From Mesostigma viride (taxonomy: Eukaryota; Streptophyta; Mesostigmatophyceae; Mesostigmatales; Mesostigmataceae): 62,000 nt of DNA. The translations under genes were made by a program, and so were the position numbers. A model generated the notes under the pieces. It made no database searches. It saw only the letters and a list, made by a program, of their open reading frames with translations, and had not been told where the DNA came from. Location: contig RPFO01000104.1 of NCBI GenBank assembly GCA_009746045.1, positions 5,848,895 to 5,910,894 of the forward strand, given 5' to 3'. Below, one piece after another: positions 52,836 through 62,000 of this stretch. Position 1 is the first letter of the stretch; every line of letters starts with the position of its first letter.

Positions 52836-55800
52836 GGTGCCACTTGGCATGGTGAGCACTGATCGCTTGGCGGGTGGCTGGCGGTTTTTCTTCGCTGGCA
52901 GCGGTACGTCTGGCCAAGGTGGTGTTGGTCTTTTGTGTTCGCCGCTGGCAGTTGCTAGCCTCAGCACGCTTAAGTTTCTAACGCCACGCCTTATGGTAGC
53001 ACACTTCACCTCCGTCGAGGGGCGGTCTAAACACCACCTCACGGTGGGGGTGGGCTACGCACCCCATAGTGGTCTACCTGCGTTGGAACGCCAGAAGTTC
53101 TTCGAGGACTTGCATAGCCTTGAGGGGGCCACCCCGGCCCTCCACTTTTTGGTTATGCTGCTAGACGCCAATGCCACGCTCCCCGTGGGTACTGCTGGCA
53201 GTCGCTTTGCGCCTGCTGACACTGCTGCTAATGACAACACTCCCCTGTTTTCTGCCTTTTTGCGGGATAGCGGGATGGTTGCAGTCAACTGCCACTTCCA
53301 ACGTCCCTCCCAGGACTTGGTCACTTTTCGTGGCCCTAACGGCCGTCAGGCCTGTCTGGACTACGTGGTGGTACGGCAGCCCAGGTGTACCTCGGTTCTG
53401 GACACCCGAGTGTTTGACACGCCCACGGTGTGCTCTGACCACCGGTTGGTGCGCGCGACCCTTCGGCTCCGGTTCCACGTCCCCGCGCGCCGCGCCCCAG
53501 TGGTCCGCCCTGACTGGTCTGCTCTACGTCCGGTCAAGGGAGATCCTGAGGACTGGACGGACGCCGAGCACGAGCGGAACTGGTGCCGACGGAAGTACCT
53601 GTCGGCACTGGACGCCCGGGCGGACGTCGACGAGCTGGACAATGGTGCCCCCAACGCAGCCATTTTTGCGGGCTTTGCGGCCCGTGCCCCGTTGCTGGCG
53701 GCCCGGCACCTGCCGGTCATGCCCCGCCGCCGCCCCGGCCCGCTCTACCGCCAGGACCCCAAGGTCTTGGCCGCCCGGCACCGCCTCAAGCGTAACCGGG
53801 ACCCGCTGCAGAAACCATTGCTCAAGGCCGCCCTTGTGGAGGCCTACGAGCACGCTCAGGACGCGGAGGCGGCCCAGTGCATCGCGGATGCCAAGGCCTG
53901 CCAGGCTCGCAACCAGGGCAAGGACATGTGGTACCACCTCGACCGGCTCGGCGGCCGGCGGCAGCGCACCCCGGTGGAGCACACGGGGGACGGCACGGCG
54001 CCGGTAAGCCTTGACCGCTGGTTGGCCCACAATGTTTCCTTGACCGGTGGGGCTCGCGCCCCCCCCCGCCGCTTCACCCCGAGACGGCCGCCCGCCTCGG
54101 GGTCGCCGGACCCCCGCCGCCGCCAGCGCCCCCCTCCTCGGCCGCGGACTACCAAGTCCCCGCCTTGAAGGAGGGCTGCCTTGCCACCAACGACGTCGTC
54201 CACCCCTTCACTTTGGAGGAATTGGACGGCGCCCTTGCTCGCCTGCGGTACGATGCGGCGGTCGGTGCCGACCACCTTTCTGCTGAGCTGCTGAAGACCC
54301 CTGATCTGGCGGTTAGGGATCTTCTGCTGGCGTTCTGCAACCGTGTCCTGCTCTCTGACGAGCCTCCGCCTGCTGAGTGGCAGACGGCCATCCGCGTCAT
54401 GCTGTACAAGAAGGGCTCTGCTGCTGACCCCGGTAACTACCGGGGTGTCTGCCTCCAGAGCGCCGCGCTGAAGGTCTTCATGCGCATGATGCTGCACAGG
54501 CTCCGCGCCGCGCTGGACCCACACCTGGGTGAGTCTCAGATGGGTTTCCGTAGTGGTCGTAACACTGTCATGGCTGTGTTTGTCGCGCGCCGGTTGATGG
54601 AGGAGGTGCGTCGCCTTCCCCCTGACAGTTTGCCGCTGGTCCTCATTTTTGTTGACTATATCAAGGCCTTTGACACGGTCCTCTGGGAGGCTCTTTGGGC
54701 CATCCTAGCTCTGGACCGCGTGCCACCAGCGTTTATTGCTGCCATTCGCCGACTGTATGAGGGCTCACAGGCAGTAGTGCGGACTGCGGAAGGCACCACC
54801 CCACCATTCCCCCTTCACCACGGGGTGTGGCAAGGTTGTGTCCTGTCTCCATACCTGTTCATTATTGTCGTGGACCACGTCATGCGCCAGGCACGTGCGC
54901 GCTTTACTGCTCTTAAGGGGTTCGAGCCAGGCTTGGACATCCTTAACGAGCGTGGGCACGGCGGGGTTAGCACGGGTTACCGCCTGGCTGACCTGATTTA
55001 TGCGGACGACACCACCCTCATCGCGCGCCCCGAGCACATTCAGACCTGGCTGGACTGTCTGGGCCTGGAGGCGAGGGCGGTGGGGTTGGAGATTAGTGTC
55101 AAAACTGAGGCGATGGTGATTGGGGCCTCCAGTCGCCCACCGCTGCCGCGCCTGCTAGACGGGACGGAGGTCCCACTCCGCGACCGCTTCAAGCTGTTGG
55201 GGAGTTGGCTTCCGGACACTGCCGACGATGTGGACACCCGCATCGGCCTTTCCTGGGCCAAGCTCCGTTCGCTCAACACCTACTGGCGCTCCAAGGGCCT
55301 GGACGAGCACCGCAAGCGCATGCTCTTCAAGGTCCTCGTCCTCACGGTGCTCACGTATGGCGCCGAGGCATGGACACTCACGGCAACACTGGCAGCCAAG
55401 CTAGACGGCACGGTAACCCGGATGCTCCGACAGGTCCTGAATGTCGGGTTTTCTCAGCGTAGGTCCTTAGAGTCTTTGTATCACGGTATGCCGCGTATTT
55501 CGGACGAGATTAGACAGCGTAGGATAGCATTTGTAGGACATCTTGCTCGCACCAGCCAGGTCGACACCGCCCTTGGTCTGGCCGGTCCCCAGCGGCTCGG
55601 CCAACCGGGGCGGCACATTTTGACCTGGCCTGGCCCCAAGAACATTCCTAAAAAGGTAGGGAAACATGCCATGACCTATACCCAGATGTTGCTGGACGAC
55701 CTAGTGGTCCCAGCCCAGTTTGAGTACCGCATCCACTCTCTCTCCCGTCTTTGGACTGCCATGCAGGACAAGACGCGGTGGAAGAAGATTGTCAAGGCGC

Positions 55801-56008
55801 ACACGCCAGCCCCTGTGGGCAAGCCGCCTCCCCCCAAACGGAGGAGCCGTTTTGATGAGTAGCGTAGAAAGGCTTTTCTAGACTAGATCTAGCTTAGAGT
55901 TAGGTTAGTTCGATTACGCGGCTTCCTCCACACCACCCATCCAACCTGGAATATGTGCTACATGATCTCCCAACGGAGACATGTTATAATTTAATTTAAT
56001 TTAATTTA
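52836..56008 (+). mobile_element. APE-type LINE, 3.2 kb, 5'-truncated, with 11-bp TSD
   Basis: The TSD is ATACTTACGCC (52,825-52,835 and 56,009-56,019). It contains most of an endonuclease domain, a complete reverse transcriptase and the C-terminal domain, then a 3' UTR with the hairpin around ATCTCCCAACGGAGAC and a (TTTAA)n tail (55,985-56,008). The first endonuclease motifs are missing. Apart from one frameshift the coding sequence is intact, so the insertion is young. The 230 bp that follow (56,020-56,248) hold no gene. Confidence 0.9.
52837..55862 (+). pseudogene. LINE ORF2: APE endonuclease and reverse transcriptase, one frameshift
   Basis: The endonuclease part shows LLDANATLP, DYVVVRQPR and the catalytic C-terminal SDHRLV (about 53,430-53,450); the Asn and Glu motifs at the N-terminus are lost by truncation. 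The reverse transcriptase has FVDYIKAFDTV (motif A, about 54,645), GVWQGCVLSPYLF (motif B, about 54,825) and YADDTTLIA (motif C, about 55,000). The C-terminal domain includes GMPRISDEIRQRRIAFVGHL. The frame changes at a run of nine C at 54,059-54,067. With eight C the reading would run through, so this is either a decay mutation or a sequencing slip. The ORF ends at TAG 55,862 after PPPPKRRSRFDE. Confidence 0.88.
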
Positions 56009-56431
56009 ATACTTACGCCTGCAAGCACTATTGAGCCGGTGGCAGAGGCCATTTCCAGGAAAATACAGCATACCGTACTTAGCAATAGCCACGGTCACGC
56101 CTTACGCTATTTGCAGGCATTATCACGCCCGGAGCTACCCAATAAAAGTCTGCACAAATCTCGGTTTAGCCGAGAGTCCGGGCGTTCGGAATGAATAAAC
56201 ATGTGTTAAGAAGTCGAAACACCATGGAAATACCAATTAATAATATGTATGCCGGTTTCCTCTCTCATCAGCCACGAGCCACGAGCCACGAGCCACGAGG
56301 TAGCCATGGCTGACGGCGGAGCTCATAACTTTCACGTTTGAGCACCGAATTTAGCCGTGAATATCACAATCGACGCGTCTTTTTATGACGCACATGCTGA
56401 TATAATTTTCCGACGCTATTACGCAATATAC

Positions 56432-59400
56432 GATGAGCAAACGCCTCTCGACGCAACGCAGCCTGGCGGCTGCGCTTAGCAATGAAAATACGTCTGCAGC
56501 CCCGGCTGCAGCTTCGCCAACCGGTCCAGAAGGCAGCGGCGCCACTAGCCAACTCTCTAGTGGTCGCCCAGCCCCCTCTGGCCGCCTCGCCAGCAGCGTC
56601 GCCTGAACCCAAGCGCAGTCGCCCTGCCGAGCCGACCTGGGAGGAGTTCGACTTTGACGCCAGCCAGCCCGGCTTTTTTGACAAGCTCAACCCCGACAAG
56701 ATCCTGAGCTACGTGTTTTTCGGATCGTATGCCTCGCTTCTCGAGATGTGCAAGCAACTCTTCCATCAGGGCCGCCTCACCGATGCTTTCCAGAGACGCA
56801 CCCATCCAGAGACGCACAACTTCGACCACATCCTCAAATGCCGCCGCCCCCACCTTCAGATTCGCGTCCTTTTCTCCCTCCTCGGCCGCTCCCTCGAGGA
56901 GCTTTGGCCCCCAAAGCCCCTCACCACCACCTTAACCGAATCCTCCATCCGCTCACTCCTCAAGGAGGCCCTCGAGCAGCACGTGGCCCCCATCGCAGCA
57001 GATGTGGCGGTCATGGGCAGCACGTTGGCTGCCGAGCTCCCCCTCCTCTCCACCGCCACCTCCACCATCTCCACCGCCACCTCCACCCTCCTCGCCTCCT
57101 CCACCGCCACCACCTCCACCTCCGACGCCATCACCGCCCAGCTCCGTGACATCGACCAGCGTCTTAAGGACAACGCCATTGCTATCGAGGTTCTGCAGAA
57201 TACCGCAGGCCTCACCGCCCAGGCGGTGAAGGACATTGCCGCCAAGCCCGCCTCGGCTGGCCTGGCCGGCGATGCTCCTCCCATCACCACCTGGGCGGAC
57301 ATGCTTAACTCGTCGTCTGTCCCTGGTCCTCTACGGAGGACTGAGTTGAACTCAGTCCTCTCTAGAGGACCGAGTTTTTGGGTTTCGTAGAAAATTCGCC
57401 CCGGTCAGAATGTTTGACAAAAAATTTCTCTCAAAATTTATTCAAATACTACGTGAAAAGATCTTTCTTGGACATATTTTTGGGATTTTTTTGGATTTGG
57501 TATGCGCGGCTAACTGTACGGTCAAAGTACAGGTGGTAAGGGTACTTTTCCACGTGAAACGCGAGTTCCGGAAATGCACGACCTAGCCATGGCGGCTCGC
57601 GCCCATGCATGCAGTTTACGTTTGCGGACGAGTTAGCCGTCCAAACTCAGTAAATAGATTTAAAATGCCCTAAAGATGATATAAATCAATTTTTAGCTCG
57701 CGGGGATGCGATTTACCCGGTGTCGGCACTGTTCTTGCTGGAAAAAACTGCGATAAGGCAGGTCGACGGAATTGATGACTGCGCTTGCTTTCCGGCGCAA
57801 TTTCAATGGCTGATAGGTTTCTTTCTACATTTTAACATGAATTGTATTAGAATATATTGAGTGACAGTATAGATTTGATGATCTCGACCATTCTGTCACG
57901 TCATGGTCTATGTGCCGCAAAGTGCCACTTTTGCGGGCACCGCCTGGGCCAAGGTAACGCCAGCCGTGCCAGGTAAAGCCGGATAATCGTTGCCTCTTCG
58001 TTCCTTGATGTTTGTACATGAGTTTAAGCTTGCGAGGCGTTGTCAGGTTCAAGTCTTGATGCTCTTTCTTGACCGTTGCCTGCCCCTCTCTAAAACCCCC
58101 TTTTCAGATGATGTTAGCAGGCATTTGCCTTAACCCAGTGTAGTTGTGCAGGGTTTTAGGAGCTGTGCAGGTTTAAACACCTTCATAGATGTTAGTTATT
58201 CTTTTGCTACGTTCATACTGCATGATTGTGTGGCCACGGGCTGCGTCAAGGGTGCATTCAAGCTTTTACGGGTGAGTGAAAAGTCTTGGTGACAAACCAC
58301 TGCCATCATGTGCCAGCAACTATGTTGGCCACATCATGGCAAGGCAAAACAGTTATAGCCATATCTATTGTTGTTTGAAACAATGGAAATATGCTTAACC
58401 TACCCATTATATTGGTGGTTGGCACTTATAACATAACCCTTTGTTGGTAGGTATCCAAGCCCATTCCCTACATGCATGCATAGGCTCTCACTACATGATA
58501 AGGTATGATATACCTGAAGTATGATGATGCAAGTGTGTTGTCCTGTAATGCTTGAAGGGAAATGAGTTGATTGGGATGGTTGGTGGCCACGGTGATGTAG
58601 TATGACCGCACTTACATGCTAGCAAAGTTAGCAAAAGCCCCATTCCTCTCCTGAGGACTGAGAGTTTTTTAATTGTTTCAGGCAGTTGCAGTGGCCAAAT
58701 GGAGCCCAGTTTTTTGCCACGCTTCAAGAACTATGTTGTTTACGTGCCTATATTTTTTCTTCATGCACCAGGATTTGATTGAATTTTTCCCACTCGTTCT
58801 TATCCCGAAAAATGCAAATTCGCGAGGGGCGCCCAACGTCCGTGTAATTTTCAGGTGTTCGGGTCAAGTTTTCACATATGCAGTATTTTTGCCAACAAAA
58901 TGATATCTAGTACACCCCAGATCCACATCAAAACATTTGGGATGGACCCCCCACCTAGTCGCTACACGCGGTTGAAAATTGTCAACTCAGTCCTCCTGTG
59001 AGGACTGAGTTGGGACAGACGACGAGTTAAGCAACATACCACCTCCACCACCTCCGCCGTCGCAGCCCAGCTTCAACGGCAGACGCTTGACCTCCGCGAG
59101 GAGGCCGAGCTCGCCAAGCGCAGCCTCAACGTCATTGTCAAGAACTTCAAGATGGAGGAAGGTGAGAATTCCGAGAAGCTTTTGCGTGCGTTTGAGAGAG
59201 AAATCCTTGGTCGCATGGGCCTTAACGGTGAGATCGAGCTGGCTGCCCACCGCCTTCCCCGCGCGCGGGGTAAGGCAGGGCCGCCCCCGCTCCTCCTCAC
59301 CTTTAAGACCCCGGCGGACAAGATTTCTTTTCTCAGACGCCGCAAGCGGCTCGAGAAGACTCTCTTCACCCTTGATGACGACTTGACCCTGGCGCAGCAA

Positions 59401-59589
59401 CAACGGCGACGGGAGCTATGGCCGGCCTACCTCCAGCTCCGGCAGACCAAGGCGGGGCAGCCGGTGTACTGGAAGGGGGCGGCCATCTACGTCGGCCACA
59501 AGCCCTGGCAGGCGACCCCCCCCCCCCGCGGCCCCAGCGACTCCAGACGCCCCAGCTTAGGGGAATACAGCAGTAGTAGTGCAGAATAG
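56432..59589 (+). pseudogene. L1-type ORF1 protein, interrupted by a DNA element
   Basis: The likely start is ATG 56,432 (MSKRLSTQRSLAAAL), with a frame change near 56,590 to the main frame (PKRSRPAEPTWEEFDFD). A central Thr/Ser/Ala-rich region (57,040-57,130) precedes a heptad-like coiled coil (AQLRDIDQRLKDNAIAIEVL). After the insertion the frame resumes with AAQLQRQTLDLREEAELAKR. It then enters the RRM-like and C-terminal domains: PPLLLTFKTPADKISFLRR, LDDDLTLAQQQRRRELWP and VYWKGAAIYVG. L1 ORF1p is a trimeric RNA chaperone that coats the element RNA. Related copy at 15.0-16.8 kb. Confidence 0.75.
57302..59033. mobile_element. DNA element (1.73 kb) with subterminal palindromes inside ORF1
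   Basis: The TIR TGCTTAACTCGTCGTCTGTC plus CC is perfect at both ends; the flanking ACA on each side is a probable 3-bp TSD. Next to each TIR is a hairpin built on AGGACTGAGTT/AACTCAGTCCT. The left one is further enclosed by GGTCCTCTA/TAGAGGACC. The interior has no recognisable transposase. The left TIR overlaps a site where the paralogous ORF1 reads similar codons (ADLLKS versus ADMLNS), so the left boundary carries some doubt. Superfamily unassigned. Confidence 0.7.
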
Positions 59590-60017
59590 ATAGACCGTGG
59601 CCATGTACATGTACGCCTCCTAGAGGCACTATCCCAGCTAAGCCCCGCGCTTTATTTAATCATGTACATGTGTGCCTATGATGTGCCACACTCCAGACGA
59701 TGCCTAGCCTTATTTAGTAATGTTGTGCCCATGCAGGGAGTCACTCTCTGCTGAGAAGCCATGCCATAGCTCTTGTATAGCCATGATGATCTTCCCCCTC
59801 ACAGGCATGCTCCCCCCTTACCCGGGCATAGCGTGATAGACCATGAGGGTGCGGGTGCCCTGGTGCACCTAGAGCAAGTGTTGTTTACATTCCCACCCTT
59901 GCAGGAAGTAGCTTAGAATGTATTATAGGCTCATATGCCCCTTCTCAGGGCTATGTGCTACATATACTCCCAACGGAGTTATGTTCCTAATTAATTAATT
60001 AATTAATGCCGGTTTCC

Positions 60018-60247
60018 AGGGTTTCCGCATGAAAGTTGGGTGAGAAACTGGAAAAAACTACGTTTCCTTTGCCCCAGTACCTCGACAAACTCGTAGAAAC
60101 CTAATTATCAACCTTTGAACGCATCATCATGGTCGTGCCACCCAACAGCCACTGAAATTCGCGCGAAAACTGGCGAGATCTACCTGCCGCCATCGCCGTC
60201 GTCTTCACCTTCGTCCCGCGAAAATGCCTGATTTCAGTGGTACATAT
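60018..60247. other. Unique spacer, no gene recognised
   Basis: 230 bp between the TSD of the ORF1-only element and the truncated LINE. No features are seen. Confidence 0.4.
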
Positions 60248-62000
60248 ATGTATTTAGGTGACCCCCTCGGCCCCTTTTACCTGTCTGCCCCGCTGCACAA
60301 GGCTCTCCAAGGTGTCCACGCTGCGCACCCGGATGTCGTGCTCCTCGCCTACATGGACGATATCCATGCCCTTGGCCCGGCCGACGCTGTGGTTGCCGCC
60401 CTGGCTGCCCTTGAAGTGGCCATGGCGGCCATCAACCTTCGGCTCACCCTCCCCAAGTGTGCAGTCTTTTCGCCCCAGGGGGACTGCTCTGGCTTCCCCG
60501 CGGCTATCCCGGGGGCCTTGGCGCGGGCGCGTGGTTTCTCGTGCCTGGGCGTCCCTGTGGGTGACCCTGACTACGTCGAAGAGGAGCTCCGGGCCACCGT
60601 GGAACAGCGCACCCATGTCCTTGAGACTTGGGCGCGCCTCAAGGACCCCCAGACCAAAGGGCTCCTCCTGTGGTTTTGCGCCCACCCGCGGGTGGTTCAC
60701 TGGCTCCGTGGCGCTCCCCCCCACTTGGTGCGGCTTGCCGCGGAAGGCCATGACGAGCGCATTCAGGCCGCCTTGCAGGTGCTCCTCCCCGGCCCTAGCC
60801 TGCCAGCTCACTCCATGCGCTTGGCCACCCTCCCCTGCCGCATGGGCGGGTGTGGGCTCACCCGCGCCGCCCGCCTCGCCCCCGCCGCCTTCCTTGGCTC
60901 TGTTGCTCAGGCCTGGGCGGAGATCCGCCGGTTGGTCCCCAGCGCCGTCAGCGCCATTCCCGACTTGGTCACCCCATCCCCCTTCCCCTTTGTGCAGGCT
61001 GTGCAGGATTCTTACCTCGGGATCCAGCAGGCTTGCGACCTCGTCCGCCCCGCTCAGGCCGTCCACCGTCGCCTGCCCCGGGGCACGCCCGGCGTGTCCA
61101 CTGTCGTCAGTCCTAGTGTCTTCCCTGCCTGCGTTCATGAAAAACAACAAAAGACCTACGCGGGTATACTACACTGTGCCGACTGGATGGGTCTGCATGC
61201 GAGCTTGAACGATCAGGGGAAGGCTTGGCTTCACTCCGTTTCCCTTGAGGGGAGCGTGGGGTCCGCATTCCTGCGCGCCCTCCCCATGAGCCCTTTGTTC
61301 ACACTGGTTCCGGCCCTTTACGCCATCGCTCTCCGCCACCAGCTCTTTGCCCCGCAACCTCTCATCACGGCGGGTGCGTCCTGCGGCAGCTGCGGGCTTG
61401 CTCTGGATACTACTGGGACGCACTACATCGCGTGCATGGGTGGCCAGCAGAACCAGAACTGGTTCCTCTATCTCCATACCGCTCTCCTCCGGGTGGTGTG
61501 TGCCATGGTTCGGTCGGTCTTTCCCCACTCCACCATTAAGTGCGAGGACGCGGATGGGGCCGCCCTCTACTCACCCAACCACCGCCCCGACATTACCGTG
61601 CTTGACTACGACGGGCAGGGTTGCCACCTGCTCATCGATGTCTCCGTGGCTCGGCCGCTTTCCGGTCGCCACATCCTCCGGGCGGCTGTGGATGCCGGCG
61701 CTGCTGCCGCTGTGGCTGAGCGCGACAAGTTTGCCTCCTACGGCAATGTGGGGCCCCACCGGGTCATCCCCTTTGTCCTTGAGGAGTTCGGGGCCATGGG
61801 CCCCAAGACAGCGGAGTTTTTCCACGAGTGCTGCCAGCGCCGTGAAGACCGCCTCGACCTCGAGGGTCAGACCGCCCCGTGGTCGGCCCGCACGTGGTCC
61901 TCGTATTGGCGGCAGCGTCTGTCACTCGCCCTCACTCGCACCGTGGCTGATGTGTTATTCCGCCGCACCCGGGCCGACTTTGTCGCGACCCACGCGGTCT
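60248..62000 (+). CDS. Restriction-endonuclease LINE, 5'-truncated, running off the right edge
   Basis: From 60,248 one frame is open to the window end, about 584 codons. It starts abruptly inside RT motif B (GDPLGPFYLSAPL) and continues with motif C (AYMDDIHALG, about 60,350), GLLLWFCAHPRVVHWL and GFSCLGVPVGDP. The knuckle CGSCGLALDTTGTHYIAC (about 61,380) and the endonuclease core RPDITVLDYDGQG then LLIDVSVARP (about 61,590-61,660) follow. It is the same family as the minus-strand copy at 19.6-22.9 kb. It retains the RPD aspartate that the other copy has changed to His, and has no frameshift, so it is the younger copy. The 5' truncation is typical of target-primed reverse transcription. Confidence 0.85.
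   Translation, partial: MYLGDPLGPFYLSAPLHKALQGVHAAHPDVVLLAYMDDIHALGPADAVVAALAALEVAMAAINLRLTLPKCAVFSPQGDCSGFPAAIPGALARARGFSCLGVPVGDPDYVEEELRATVEQRTHVLETWARLKDPQTKGLLLWFCAHPRVVHWLRGAPPHLVRLAAEGHDERIQAALQVLLPGPSLPAHSMRLATLPCRMGGCGLTRAARLAPAAFLGSVAQAWAEIRRLVPSAVSAIPDLVTPSPFPFVQAVQDSYLGIQQACDLVRPAQAVHRRLPRGTPGVSTVVSPSVFPACVHEKQQKTYAGILHCADWMGLHASLNDQGKAWLHSVSLEGSVGSAFLRALPMSPLFTLVPALYAIALRHQLFAPQPLITAGASCGSCGLALDTTGTHYIACMGGQQNQNWFLYLHTALLRVVCAMVRSVFPHSTIKCEDADGAALYSPNHRPDITVLDYDGQGCHLLIDVSVARPLSGRHILRAAVDAGAAAAVAERDKFASYGNVGPHRVIPFVLEEFGAMGPKTAEFFHECCQRREDRLDLEGQTAPWSARTWSSYWRQRLSLALTRTVADVLFRRTRADFVATHAV

Larger units (their letters stand above)
56261..60005 (+). mobile_element. Complete ORF1-only L1-type retroelement with 12-bp TSD
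   Basis: The TSD is ATGCCGGTTTCC (56,249-56,260 and 60,006-60,017). From 5' to 3': TCTCTCATCAG, tandem CCACGAG units, a leader of about 160 bp, ORF1 (56,432/56,482-59,589, carrying a 1.7-kb DNA insertion), a 3' UTR of about 400 bp, a hairpin around ACTCCCAACGGAGT and an (AATT)n tail. Without the insertion it is about 2.0 kb. There is no room for ORF2 and no trace of it. This layout resembles mammalian HAL1 (half-L1) elements, which keep ORF1 and borrow the polymerase. Confidence 0.82.

Noticed and set aside
60254-61150. Minus-strand ORF of about 300 codons
   Set aside because: It is the antisense shadow of the LINE RT/endonuclease frame, which carries recognisable catalytic motifs.

Overview
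The window is nuclear DNA of a eukaryote with introns and GC-rich coding sequence, probably a unicellular green alga. That guess rests on GC-rich exons with GT-AG introns, abundant simple repeats, and retrotransposons of both endonuclease types; it is an inference and not a secure identification. There is no bacterial-style gene organisation.

Positions 1-12,989 (minus strand) carry one split gene for a multi-BRCT protein of the TopBP1/MEI1/Dpb11 family. Thirteen exons can be chained with consistent splice phase, giving about 1,478 residues before the gene leaves the window at position 1. Six BRCT modules are visible (three N-terminal, one central, a C-terminal pair), separated by glycine-rich, acidic and proline-rich linkers. 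Its introns are full of tandem repeats.

Everything from about 13.7 kb to the right edge is a transposon island. Insertion boundaries can be read from target-site duplications (TSDs), so the nesting order can be reconstructed. The main nest is a hAT element (18,930-38,508, TSD CGCTCCTT). It holds a minus-strand LINE with a restriction-like endonuclease (19,575-37,141, TSD TAATTATATAT). The LINE is split by a 13.6-kb CACTA element (22,909-36,520, TSD CA), which itself holds a TA-flanked element, a retroposon end and several minisatellites. Removing the CACTA element rejoins one LINE reading frame that begins with a RING finger.

Right of the nest are: a 5'-truncated apurinic-endonuclease (APE) LINE carrying a 587-bp CACTA MITE (39,043-40,970); a TA-flanked MITE carrying another CACTA MITE (41,230-42,139); GC-rich and G-rich tandem repeats; a nearly pure (CAA)n array of about 965 bp flanked by 17-bp direct repeats (44.6-45.6 kb); a 3.4-kb terminal-inverted-repeat (TIR) element with a minisatellite core (48,013-51,430); a longer APE LINE (52,836-56,008); a complete ORF1-only, L1-type retroelement (56,261-60,005) with a DNA element inside its ORF; and a second restriction-endonuclease LINE (60,248 to the right edge) with an apparently intact endonuclease motif.

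The retroelements appear to form an interacting community. The ORF1-only element has an L1-type ORF1 protein but no polymerase, and would have to borrow one. Several families share a 3' hairpin followed by a short A/T tandem tail, which suggests a common recognition mode. No CRISPR array, rRNA gene or convincing functional tRNA gene was seen.
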